DNA from: Axinella damicornis
Lineage: Eukaryota > Porifera > Demospongiae > Axinellida > Axinellidae
DNA: 64,000 nt
Assembly: GCA_963931865.1 (NCBI GenBank)
Contig: OZ007511.1
Coordinates: 10,677,396-10,741,395 of the forward strand
Reading direction: 5' to 3'
This document shows positions 43,601 to 54,115 of this stretch, piece by piece. Made by a program: the position numbers and the translations under genes. Below the pieces are notes generated by a model. It searched no databases and was not told where the DNA came from. It saw only the letters and a program-made list of their open reading frames with translations. The stretch's first letter is position 1; each line of letters opens with the position of its first letter.

Positions 43601-46600
43601 CACACGCACACACGTGCGCTTGCACACACACACATACACACACACACACACAGTAATGATCTGGGATGACCTAAAGCACAAGTTTGTCTTTGAGATCGGA
43701 TTCTCCACACGAGTGCTCTCAGTGAGGATCAGGAGAGACAAGTGAGATAACCTCATTCCCAGACCACTTCCATGGCCTCATTCCCAAACCAGCAATTGGT
43801 GTACTGATGCATGTACATGTATTGCTCCAAATTGTTCCTAGCTGAACAGTATATTGATGGTTGCACATACATGTATACCAATATTCCGGTCTTGTTTGAT
43901 CCCCCCCCCCCAACACACACACAACCACACACCCCTCCAGACTGATAGTAGTGCTGATGACAGAAATCCACGTTTTTACTTTTCCTGACAATCCCAAACT
44001 TCTGTGCACGATACAGACCAACGCCAACCCCAGAGGTAGGCATGTGCTGTCACTGAATGTCATGTAACTGTCATGTGAATGTCATGTGACAGTCATGTGG
44101 TCATCACTAATGCTAGTGTACCTGTGGTTTCTTTTCTCATAACCTGCAGGGCTGTGTGAGGTGTGTCCGAGTGTCGACTGTCAGCTGATGGTGTTTCCAG
44201 GGAAACAGAAAGGAACGGTTCAGATTATGGTAAATGATAGGGGCTGGAGACTAATCTAGCCCATGGGCATTTTAATCATGTCCCATTATCCTAGTGTATC
44301 GTAGACCCTGTTCCCTCCTCTGTCTCTCCCAGGACCTGCTGGCAACAGAGGCCCCTCAGATGGCAGCCACGGAGGTGATATGTAGTGTCCACCAACACGA
44401 GGTGTGTTGCATCGCCATCAACCAGCCGGGAACGAGGATCGCCACATGCTCTGCAAAGGTGAGGGAAAGTGGTCAGAGCTGTCGCCAAGGTTACCAAGAC
44501 ATTGTTCATTCTTCATCCTCAAACTTCAGTGTGTATGTATCTTCCCAGGGTACTCTGGTACGTATTCATAGCACACAGACACGTGACCTCATCGCAGAGT
44601 TCAGGAGAGGGGCAGACACCGCCAACATCTACTGGTGAGGGTCCCCTTAGTGTACCAGCGGTGTACCCGTCCTTTGGTACAAGACCCTCTGCACATATAC
44701 TAGGAGCATGAGCTGATTCACTGGTCATACTTTCCTAGCTACTGTCTCATCCCTTCACCTCCCTCCTACCTCCTGCTCTACCTTCTCTCCACCCTCCTCT
44801 TCCTCCTCTTCTCTCCCCTTCCCACCTCCTCCACCTCCTCCTCTCTTGTCTCCCCCTCATTCCTCCTCCTCTTCCCTCACAGCCTCACGTTCAGTCTGGA
44901 CTCTGCCTTCCTCTGCTGTTCCAGTGACAAGGGGACAGTTCACATCTTTGCCGTCAAGGACCAAAGCCTGAACAAAAAGTCAAGGTGTTACATTGTAATG
45001 ATTTTGCACCTAATTAACCCTTCAAAACATACCCATCTTATTTTGAAACATAATATACTCTACCCATTCACCACTGCCCCTATGTTCCTCCCTCCCCTCT
45101 CTCCTCCCCTTCCTCCTCCCTCCCCTTCCTCCTCCCTCCCCCCTCTCTCCTTCCCCTTCCCTCCCCTCCCTCCTCCCTCCTCCCTCCCTTCCCCCCTCTC
45201 TCCCAGCTTGGCCCAGGTGGGTCTACTTGGTGCTTATACTGTGGGGACTTATGTGGACTCCATGTGGGGTGTGGCCCAGTTCTCCCTCTCCAATGAGAGC
45301 CCATGCACATGCGCCTTTGTTGGGGATAAAAAGTCTGTGGTTGGTAAGTGTTGGCCGTCAACAGATATTATTTGCCCTATAATAGAGTATACACATGTAA
45401 GTGGTGGGCTATATAAGGTGTGTGAGAGAAGAGTTAGAGGTATACTAGGGGAGGGGTGTGTGTGGTGCACTAGGGGAGGGTTGGAGGGGTGCATGGAGAG
45501 GTGCAGGGTTGGAGAGGTGTATGTGTGAGTGAGTTAGAGGTGCGTTGGGGGCCAATTGGAGGGATGTGTGTGGAGTGCACTAGGGAAGGGTTGGAGGGAT
45601 ACTCTGTAGGATTGTCATACCATAATTGTCCCCCCCAAAAGCGGGCCCCCTCAGACTGTCCACGGCAGAATAATTGGTCCCCCCTGGGACCATCCATGGC
45701 GCTGTAACCAGTCCCCCCTTGCCGTAATTGGTCCCACTAGTTGTTCACTAGCCCAAGTCACAAATATTCACTGGAGGGTCAACTATGAAGCAAGGAAGCA
45801 TAAACAGACGCAAATGGAGAGTCTGCACCGTCCATCAGGAGGCCATGCAGTCCAAGTTATAGTACCACCAGGAGCCCATGAACGTAGTAGTATGAACGTA
45901 ATTTATAAGTCATGCATGCATGGTAGCTACTCGTTCCCAAACGGTTTAGCTGAGAGTATGCAACGAGGATAATAGACAAAACATATTAATGCTGAAAGGA
46001 GGGCCTTCGAACAGCCAAGCTGGACAACCTTACCTGCACGTACCCCACCGAGCGCTCGTCACGGATCATGCGTCTATGGGATGGGACCATCTACAGCAAG
46101 GAGGGACCAGATATCAGCGCCGGCGCGAGCTATTTTGGAATGGTACGGCCACTGCCGAAGGCAGTGAGTAGAGGTGTGAAGTGCAGATCTGTCCGCGCGA
46201 AGTGCGGGGAAAAATTTTTCACCTTCATTTTTCAGTTGTCTGGATGGGCTCTCGTGGCACCTTCATGCTTTGCACTGCACTGTAGCTGCTTTTCTGCTTC
46301 CGCATCATCCGTGTCCGTCGACGTGGAATGGAGATGTCATGATAATGCGAGCTTTGCACGCATAACTTCTAGGACGCGGAAGGTATACCGGTAGCCCACA
46401 CCTACTAATTAGGGCGAGCGTGAGCGAGCCCCACATAGACGAGTTTGCTGCGAATTTTCGTTTATAGACTAGAGAAGACACGAACTATAAACAGTCTACT
46501 TCAACAAGGCCACAACGACTTGGATCTGGAGACTGTCTGACTAAGACACGTACCTCAACAAGGCGTGACTGAGACACGAGCTATGAACAGTCCGCCAGAG

Positions 46601-47103
46601 CCGTACCTAGGCGACTAAAAAGTGGTACGGCCAAACGTACCGGCCGTACCGGCCGCGCCGGCCCTGGATATGGCTGCGATATTTGGTCCGGGGGGACCAA
46701 TTATTCTGCCGTGGACAGTCCGGGGGGACCGCTTTTCAGGGGAGACTGTCCACGGCATGACAGGATCACAAATGGCCGACGAAAGTCAAACCTGTGCCCA
46801 ACAGTGAATATGCGCCCATGAATGAGCTGCACCTAATAACGCTCGACTGTTGCTGATATCCTCTGCCTCCATTCTCAGACACTCCCTCCAGTTTTCCATC
46901 AGTGGCAGGTGCTGCAAGTGATGGAACATCTGGTGGGTGTGTCTTGGGACGAGGATAATTGTCCACTGTTCCTTGTGTTCCCCTCTCCCCCACTAGCGGT
47001 GTGTGTGGATGGAACCTTCCACAAGTACACCTTCACGGTGGAGGGAAACTGTTTCAGAGAGTCTTTTGACGTGTTTCTGGACATCAGTGATGACCAAATG
47101 TAG
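40621..47103 (+). CDS. WDR45: WIPI4 / WDR45 PROPPIN autophagy protein
   Basis: Eleven exons join in frame into 349 aa (human WDR45 has 360): 40621-40669, 40785-40859, 42190-42294, 43654-43741, 43941-44035, 44150-44229, 44333-44458, 44549-44634, 44883-44984, 45207-45343 and 46997-47103. Every junction is GT-AG with matching phase. Landmarks: LRFNQDQG at the start, [75 protein letters not shown], the FRRG motif ([13 protein letters not shown]) that binds PI3P and PI(3,5)P2, [25 protein letters not shown] and [19 protein letters not shown] seven-blade propellers act at the phagophore with ATG2. WIPI4 rather than WIPI3 is indicated by the VDSMW and CVDGTFHKY segments. Partial dead copies lie downstream. 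Confidence 0.95.
41040..41087. mobile_element. Perfect palindromic element, 48 bp
   Basis: TAGCCTCGTACCCAGGCCCC meets its mirror around GGGCGGCC. The flanks GTACACCTC and GTATACCTC match at 8 of 9. It lies in WIPI4 intron 2. Confidence 0.9.
41281..41333. mobile_element. Palindromic element, 53 bp
   Basis: TAGCCTCGTTCCCAGCGACA ... GGCCTGGAAACGAGGCTA, with flanks ACTGAATAG and ACTGAATGG (8 of 9). It lies in WIPI4 intron 2. Confidence 0.85.
41571..41966. mobile_element. Palindromic element, 396 bp
   Basis: Long inverted repeats from TAGCCTCATTCCCAGGCCG to CGGCCTGGGAACGAGGCTA. The flanks ATAGTCTGC and TTAGTCTGC match at 8 of 9. The interior matches the older copy at 24803-25169. No open frame of note. 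Confidence 0.9.
42035..42215 (+). repeat. Triplicated 5' end of WIPI4 exon 3 with (CA)n
   Basis: The first bases of exon 3 (TTTGAGGCAGTGGGAGGTGTGGC) occur three times, each after a CACACACAC run: at about 42054, 42115 and the true exon at 42193. The two upstream copies lack the ACTCTAG acceptor, so they are decoys within the intron. Confidence 0.85.
42938..43059. mobile_element. GC-rich palindromic element
   Basis: CAGTCTAGCCGCTAGCCCC at the left is mirrored by GGGGCTAGCGGCTAGACTG at the right around a GC-rich core (GCGAGGACGGCTGTCCTCGC). The ends differ from the TAGCCTCG family. It lies in WIPI4 intron 3. Confidence 0.8.
43345..43387. mobile_element. Palindromic element, 43 bp, exact 9-bp duplication
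   Basis: TAGCCTCGTTCCCAGGCTCT ... GGCCTGGGAGCAAGGCTA flanked on both sides by GGTTGGGGC (9 of 9). It is the shortest member of the family. Confidence 0.9.
43555..43652 (+). repeat. (CA)n tract forming the 3' end of WIPI4 intron 3
   Basis: An imperfect CA/TG dinucleotide tract of about 95 bp runs up to the acceptor CACACACAG before exon 4 at 43654, so a CA repeat takes the place of the usual polypyrimidine tract. Confidence 0.85.
44740..45206 (+). other. Polypyrimidine intron tracts in WIPI4
   Basis: The intron ends before exons 9 (44883) and 10 (45207) are 100-140 bp of CTCCTCCCT-type pyrimidines on the sense strand. Similar tracts recur at 55725-55790 in a dead copy, which helps identify it. 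Confidence 0.75.
45628..46746. mobile_element. 1.1-kb inverted-repeat DNA element in the last WIPI4 intron
   Basis: The left end (GTCCCCCCCAAAAGCGGGCC, then ACTGTCCACGGCAGAATAATT) is mirrored at the right (AATTATTCTGCCGTGGACAGT, then GGACCGCTTTTCAGGGGAGAC). Terminal repeats are about 65 bp. No transposase was recognised. It contains a fragment shared with 10107-10160. Confidence 0.8.
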
Positions 47104-48054
47104 CAGAGTATACTTTATTACCAGCACCAGTCATTTTTATATCCCATTCAGACTTTTACAGTTACTTCAAATTGCCGAAGTGAACTGCGGTGTGTGTAAA
47201 ATTAGCCTCATTCCTAGTCTCGTGCCCAGGTATCTTTTTTCTCTGTACGAGAAATCACCCATTGTAGAGTGGCTAACGAGGTGACTGGCCAGAACTAGCA
47301 ACTGAACGCTAATACTAACCAGTACCCCGGGACTGTTTGGCTTTGCATACCCTCCGAAGGATGTGGTGTAAACTATTTTGGGATGAAAAATACACTGGTC
47401 CTACTCATTTGTTAGGGTAGAGCTGAGTGGACTCCTATAGAAGAGGAAGAAAATCAGTTGTTAATGACAGTGGTATGACCACTTGGCCACAATGTGCAGA
47501 AAGTTTGGGGTCTATGGGAACAAACGACAGTGTACATAGGTGGATGGAAACTGTTTCAGGGAGTCCTTGATATAATGCGTGCATGTTTCTATTATAGACA
47601 TCCGTGTCGACCATAATAATTAATAAGTAGCAGAGTCTATTATATCAGAGAACTGTCACTGAGACACACCCCTCAAACTGTGTCCGTCAATTTCGAAGCG
47701 GTTCAGGTGATGGGAACGAAAGGCAGTGAATGCTCAAGAATTTAGAGCAGGCATTAATTGCATGTTTGCACTATGCATGAGCACTCTGTCACTCCATTGA
47801 CAAATTAGTGTGTATTAAGCCCCCTTCCTCATTTCTCCCTTTCCCTCCCCCTCGATCATTCCATCCACACCTTTCCGAAATATACGTACTCAAATCACTT
47901 TCACTTTATATACTACGTAACAAAAGCAGCTATTGCCACCTCATGCTTATCGGGTGCTGTGCCCCACCCACTCATGTTTCGCAGGAATGCGGAAGATATC
48001 CAAGAAGATCAGACTAAATGCTGGAGCAGTAGCCCTTAGATACAGTAGTGCGTA
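47104..48054. other. Spacer between WIPI4 and the ankyrin-Roco gene
   Basis: No gene supported. Pyrimidine-rich pieces at 47820-47870. It presumably holds the WIPI4 3' UTR and the Roco1 promoter. Confidence 0.5.
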
Positions 48055-48129
48055 ATGGCTGCGAACGATATCGATCTTATCTGCGCTTGTCAACAGGGAG
48101 ATGTAGAAATTTATTCTGAAGACGTTTAA
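48055..48129 (+). other. Upstream open frame resembling the N-terminus of the Roco protein
   Basis: ATG-initiated, 24 codons (MAANDIDLICACQQGDVEIY...), ending TAA 20 bp before the Roco1 ATG. The motif IDLICACQQGDV resembles the first ankyrin helix MIILACERGDIVKVE of Roco1 and YEILLACEWGDVAEVE of Roco2, so it is a truncated duplicate of the gene start. If transcribed it would act as an upstream reading frame. Confidence 0.6.
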
Positions 48130-48149
48130 ACCACCTAGCTACGAAAGCA

Positions 48150-51100
48150 ATGTCTACGAACGTGATGATCATACTTGCTTGTGAGCGGGGAGATATAGTT
48201 AAAGTCGAGAGGCTGCTGCCTCGAGTCACTAATCCAGAACACGTTAGAAGTGACGAGTGGTCCGACGGGAGAACTCTCCTCCACTTCTCCTGCCGCCATG
48301 GCTGGCTGGACTTGACCAGGAGGTTGGTGGAACAGTACCACTGTGATCCAGAGAGTAGGGACTATCACTATGGTAGTACTCCACTGCATGAGGCTTGTCG
48401 TGGAGGACACGTAGACATTGTGAGGTACCTTGTTAGTGAACGGGGCTGCAGTACAGCCTGTCAGAACACGAAAGGTGATACTCCACTGCGTAAGGCTTGT
48501 CGTGGAGGTCATGTGGATGTTGTGAGGTACCTTGTTAGTGAACGGGGGTGCAGTACAGCCTGTCAGAACAAGAATGGTGATACTCCACTACATGAGGCTT
48601 GTCGTAGAGGTCATGTCAACATTGTGAGGTACCTTGTTAGTGAACGGGGGTGCAGTACAGCCTGTCAGAACGAGAAGGGTAATACTCCACTACATGAGGC
48701 TTGTCTTGAGGGGCACGTGGACATAGTGAAGTACCTTGTTAGTGAACAGGGATGCAGTACAGCCTGTCAGAACACGAATGGTGACACTCCACTGCTTGAG
48801 GCTTGTAGGGATGGACATCTAGCCCTCGTTGAAATCCTCCTTACTGCACAAGATTGTAACATTGCTTGTAGCAAGCACAGTGAAATTCTGCCATGCTACA
48901 CCTGCCTCCTTGGCTGGCTACACGTGACCAGGAGGTTGGTGGAGCAGTACCACTGTACATGTGATCCAGAGAGTAGGGACCGATATGGTAACACTCTACT
49001 GCATGAGGCTTGTCTTGAGGGGCACGTGGACATAGTGAAGTACCTTGTTAGTGAACAGGGATGCAGTACAGCCCCACTGCTTGAGGCTTGTAGGGATGGA
49101 CATCTAGCCCTCGTTGAAATCCTCCTTACTGCACAAGATTGTAGCACTGCTTGCAGTCAACATAGTAGAACTCTGCTACACTACTCCTGTCAATATGGCT
49201 GGCTGGACGTGACCAGGAAGTTGGTGGAGCAGTAGCTACCACTGTGATCCAGAGAGTAGGGACAGGGATGGTGATACTTTACTGCAGGAGGCTTGGCGTA
49301 AGAGACATGTGGACCTTGTGAGGTACCTTGTTAGTGAACGGGCATGCAGTACAGCCTGTCAGAACAAGTATGGTAACACTCCACTGCTTGAGGCTTGTAG
49401 GGACGGACGTCTAGACTTTGTTGATATCCTCCTTACTGCACAAGATTGTAGCACTGCTTGCAGTCAACATAGTAGAACTCTGCTACACTACTCCTGTCAA
49501 TATGGCTGGCTGGACGTGACCAGGAAGTTGGTGGAGCAGTACCACTGTGATCCAGAGAGTAGGGACGGGTTTGGTGATACTTTACTGCAGGAGGCTTGGC
49601 GTAAGAGACATGTGGACCTTGTGAGGTACCTTGTTAGTGAACGGGCATGCAGTACAGCCTGTCAGAACAAGTATGGTAACACTCTACTGCTTGAGGCTTG
49701 TAGGGACGGACATCTAGACTTTGTTGATATCCTCCTTACTGCACAAGATTGTAGCACTGCTTGCAGTCAACATAACAGAATTCTGCTGCACTACTCCTGT
49801 CACTATGGCTGGCTGGACGTGACCAGGAGGTTGGTGGAGCAGTACCACTGTGATCCAGAGAGTAGGGTCAGGGATGGTGATACTCCACTGCACGAGGCTT
49901 GTCGTAGGGGATATATGGGCATTGTGAGGTACCTTGTTAGTGAACAAGGGTGTAGTGCTACCTGTCAGAATATGTTTGGTGACACACCACTGCATGAGGC
50001 TTGTCGTGGGGATTATATAGATGTTGTGAGGTACCTTGTTATTGAGCAGGGAGTTAGTACAGCCTGTCAAAACAAGTATGGTGATACTCCACTGCATTTG
50101 GCTTGCAAGTGTAACAGGATGGATGTTGTGCGAATTCTGTTATCCACTGGGAGAGCAGATCCATGGAGTAGGAATGCTAGCAATGAGATGCCATTCCAAT
50201 GCTCTAGGAACTATGGAATATCAAAAATGTTTGCTAGTTTTTGCTGGCTTGAATAGTGGTATTGTACCAACTGCCGGTAAGATCTTTGTCTTTGGCAATC
50301 CAGCTGCTGGTAAGAGTACCCTGGTGAAGGTGATTGAGAACAAGGTCACTAGTCGGTTTGGAACAGTTGCTGGCCAGTTTAGAAATGTGTCTGGTGTGGA
50401 GACGAAAACGGCTGGTATCAATACAGTCACCATTCAAAGCAGTACATTAGGCACTGTTACTGTTTATGACCTAGCAGGCCAGTTTGAGTACTACTCCAGC
50501 CACGATGCACTGGTAGGGAATCTGATGTCTTCTTCAGCTGCCATCTTCATAGTAGTAGTTAAACTCAGTGATAGTGAGGCTGAGGTGATTCGGACACTGC
50601 AATACTGGATCTCATTTATTGAGAACTGCTGCAGCAGAGTGAAGGCCACAGCCCACCTGATAGTCATAGGCAGCTGGGCAGACAAGGTGAGAGTAGCTGG
50701 GGAGGTTGTTGAACAAAAGTGGTTGAACATCAAGAAAGCTTGCATCTCCTCTAGTTCTACCTTGTCTTTTGTAGGATTTGCAGCTCTAGACTGTCGCAAA
50801 CTGGCTTCTAGTGGGTTAGGTAAGATCTGTGACATGATTGAATGCAGCTGTACAGCACTGAGAGAAGCAAAAACCTCCGAACAGAAAGAAATTATCTACC
50901 CTCACCTGTTACATGCTTTCATTAGCACTAAGCTCCACACACAAGTTGCCTGCAGTGTTAGGGAACTTTGTACCCACATTAGAGCTGAATATGATGCTCT
51001 ACCAACTGAACCAAGCTTACTGTCTCCATTACTGAGCAGCCTGAGTGATGGTGGACACCTGCTATACCTACCCAACAAGGAAGACTTTGAAGCAGGGTGG

Positions 51101-52490
51101 GTGATCATAGACAAAGGAGCTCTTCTTTCCGAGATCAATGGCACCATTTTTGCTCCAGTCAATTTCAAGCAGCATCATGACATAGCCACCAGTACTGGAG
51201 TTGTGCCCAAGTCCAAAGTTGCTAGTGTGTTTGCTGAAAAGTACACCATTGGCATGATCTTGAGTGTTCTGACTCTGTTTGAGTTTTGTCACGAGATAAA
51301 TGACTCCTTCACCCTCTCACTGATAGCTGACAATGACCCCTCCAGGGATAGTGATACAGCCATTACAACAGGTGATGATTCCTCAGAGAGCTACTTCTTC
51401 TTCCCAGCTCTAGTTCGAGTGGAGCATCCCACAGACGTCTGGCAGAGCAGTGGTCCTGGCCAGTACCAGTGTGGCTGGTGTCTGCAGTCCTCCAAAGAAG
51501 GACAGTACCTCACCCCACGGTTTCTACAGGTGTTGCTTCTTCGTCTGGCCTTCTCCTTTGCCCTAGCCCCCAACACCTCTCAGCACGACTGTCACAGAAC
51601 CTCACCTGTGCTGAGAAGAAGGTGTGCCATTTGGAAGAATGGAATTCAGTGGCTGGATCAGGATGGTGTTGAAACGATTGTAGAAGTATCAGAACATAAC
51701 CGTGTGGTGCTGCTACTGATGTCGTGTCCTGAAGGAGAGGAGATGGCATGTGTTCGACATCGTTCTTCACTGATCTCGAAGGTCCTGGAAGCAAGGAAAG
51801 AACTTTGTCCTGGGATATCTACCACTGAGCTGTTGATTGATCCATCAAACTTGTCCACCTACCCTCTCCCTAGTTCAAGTGAGCTCACACTCTACAGCAT
51901 GGCTGATCAAGTTGTCAAGGCTGTCCGAGAATGCAAGCCATTCATTCTTGACACCACTGGCAGAAAGAAATTAAAGCTAGAGAAAGCTCTCCACTTTGAA
52001 CCCTACCATGGTATACCAGGGAAATATATTGATCGATTGTTTGCCAAAGACTTAGCAAATCATGAAGTTGATGATAGCTTGCTAAATGATCTCGCTTCTA
52101 ACGTCTACACCAAGTTGATGGAGCAAATTCCTATTCAGGAAGCATTTCGAATGTTCAGTATTCCTAACTGTCGTGAGTTCTACAGCTATTGTGAGCAGTT
52201 TCCTACAGAGAGGGACAACCCCGCCATGAGGTGCTTTCGCCTCTTACTTACGTGGAAGAAATATGACCAGGATTCAACGTATCAGAGCCTTCGCACCACT
52301 CTGGACAAGTACAGCATCTTCTGTGGCAGAAACCCTGTGAGTTAATTACTGGTTGAAACTAGTGGGAGGTACACGTTTTGAGTGCTTATATTTGTGATGT
52401 GTTTACACGCAGATATCAATGGTGGTTGATGCTGGCAGCAGTGAGGCAGGTGGAGCATTCACTGGTGTGGAGAACGAGAGCACCCAGTGA
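48150..52490 (+). CDS. Ankyrin - Roc-COR (Roco) - Death protein, two frame breaks
   Basis: The order is that of DAPK1 without the kinase. About twenty ankyrin repeats (TPLHEACRGGHVDIVRYLVS type, alternating with LLHYSCQYGWLDVTRRLVEQ type) run from 48180 to 50220. A Roc GTPase follows, with P-loop FGNPAAGKST, a DLAGQFEYY switch (D-x-x-G) and a late IGSWADK guanine-binding segment in which W-A-D replaces the usual K-x-D. The COR part follows. The C-terminus is death-domain-like (CFRLLLTWKKYDQDSTYQSL). Intron 52337-52412 is supported: it joins CGRNP to ISMVVDAG and ends at 52490. The frame is broken at about 49235 (4 extra bases, CAGTAGCTACCAC against CAGTACCAC elsewhere) and at about 50242 (one extra T in a T5 run). 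Assembly errors, alleles or a pseudogene are all possible. Roco proteins dimerise via COR and signal in the cytoplasm. Confidence 0.75.
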
Positions 52491-53130
52491 ACATCCTCTG
52501 TTGCTATGGTAACAGCAAAAGGAAACTCATTAGTCTAGAGTAACAAGTTGTTCTAAGGACACATGGTTGCAACACATGTACTGAGTGTGTATATAGACAA
52601 GAGGTTGTGAAGGCAGCAGCTACCAGCCTACCACAATGGTAGCTTGAGCATTGTAGTGCATGAGTGGTCTGCAGTGTGTATATATGTATGAATCCTGCTG
52701 AAGGGTACGCCATTGACTCTGTAATGTAGTCATTGCATATATGGGCTGATTAGGGTGAGTTAACTGGTTCCTCCAAAATTGACTGCAAATTATGATTTGT
52801 GATGTACTTAGTGCAGTCGTTGGAGGAGTGATTTTTCTTCACCCCTTCCCCCATCTCTTCCCCCTCCTTACAGAGCAGCCGTGGTGCACTGAGAGCTATA
52901 TTCCCCTATGGCAGGAGAGATACGGAGACAGTGTAAGCAGTTTTGTGGACAGCATAGATTGATGTAGCTATATACGCTGTATGAATCACACTACCCTGTC
53001 TGCAGGGAGGATGTTTCTGGTTAGACTCTGACCTCAATTCAGTGGATCAGGAAGACAGAGTTCACTCAGTGAGTAATGCACACCTTGACATGACACTGTT
53101 ATGGTGCTCCTCTCATGGGGTCTATGGAGC
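52491..53130. other. Roco1 3' flank, duplicated downstream
   Basis: Pieces of this flank (for example ACAGAGCAGCCGTGGTGCA at 52871) recur after the dead Roco end at 56645, part of the segmental duplication. No gene supported. Confidence 0.6.
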
Positions 53131-53285
53131 AATTGCGAGTTCCCGTAACACGTTTCTGGCAAACGCGTTCCCCAATCACGAGTTCCCGTAGCACATTTCT
53201 GGCAAACGCGTTCCCCAATCGCGAGTTCCCGTAGCACATTTTTGGCAAACGCGTTCCCCAATCGCGAGTTACCGTAACACGACTA
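53131..53285. repeat. 43-bp minisatellite, about 3.5 units
   Basis: Units of GCGAGTTCCCGTAGCACATT + TCTGGCAAACGCGTTCCCCAATC repeat over about 150 bp. Confidence 0.9.
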
Positions 53286-54115
53286 AGCTATTAGTGTTGC
53301 AGTGCATGCATGGACTATTTTTGTCCCTAACAGCGCTCCCATGCTAATTCAAAGAATGCAGTGGTGTAGTGGGTGGCCACTGAAGTTTACTCTCAAGTAT
53401 CAGCTCCCACTGAATTCTTCTGTATTCATACCTAGAAGTACGTAGCATGAGGTTGTTACAGTCACAGCTATGACCAATGAAATTGTTGAAAATTTCACTA
53501 AGAGCATTGGCATTGAATGACTGTCTTCACTCCCTATCTCTCCCTCCTCCCTCTACTCACACACCAGCCATCACCAGGTGTAATGAGCTACAATCCTCTC
53601 ACTCCAGCTGGGACAGCTAGGGTAATCACTATGCAGACAGCACCCTCTCCCTGAGATTGAGGCAGCCATACTGTACTGAGTCAGATTAGATCACAGTATC
53701 CATCATGCCAGTGGCACTGTTTGTGGGGAGGACTGTTTGTGGGGAGGAGGTTTCTTGTTGGAACTGAGAGTGCATCAGATGGTGAAGGTCTTTCCCCAGA
53801 CTTCCCCCAGTGAGTAATGCATGGTACTATGCACATCTTGAGGTTGGAACACATCACACTGTTATTGTTGGTACTCCTGATGTCTGCCTGATTGTGGCCT
53901 GGTAGTAGTTGGTTCCCATGAGGGCAGCACATGCTGACAGTGCAGTGTATGGAGTGTGTAGGTGCCTGGCAGACAGTCCATGCAATGTTTCTCCAGGTGG
54001 TTGCATCCACACCTAACCTGTAATGCATTTTATCCTTGTTCGTTTCCTTCCCTCACCCCTCTCCCAACACACCCTCACCTCACTCACACCATCACACCCC
54101 CACAACCACACACCC

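Noticed and set aside
49714..50097. Minus-strand frames over the ankyrin genes (also at 62279-62688, 63166-63429, 63765-63995)
   Set aside because: Shadows of the periodic ankyrin code; the sense strand carries clear ankyrin consensus.
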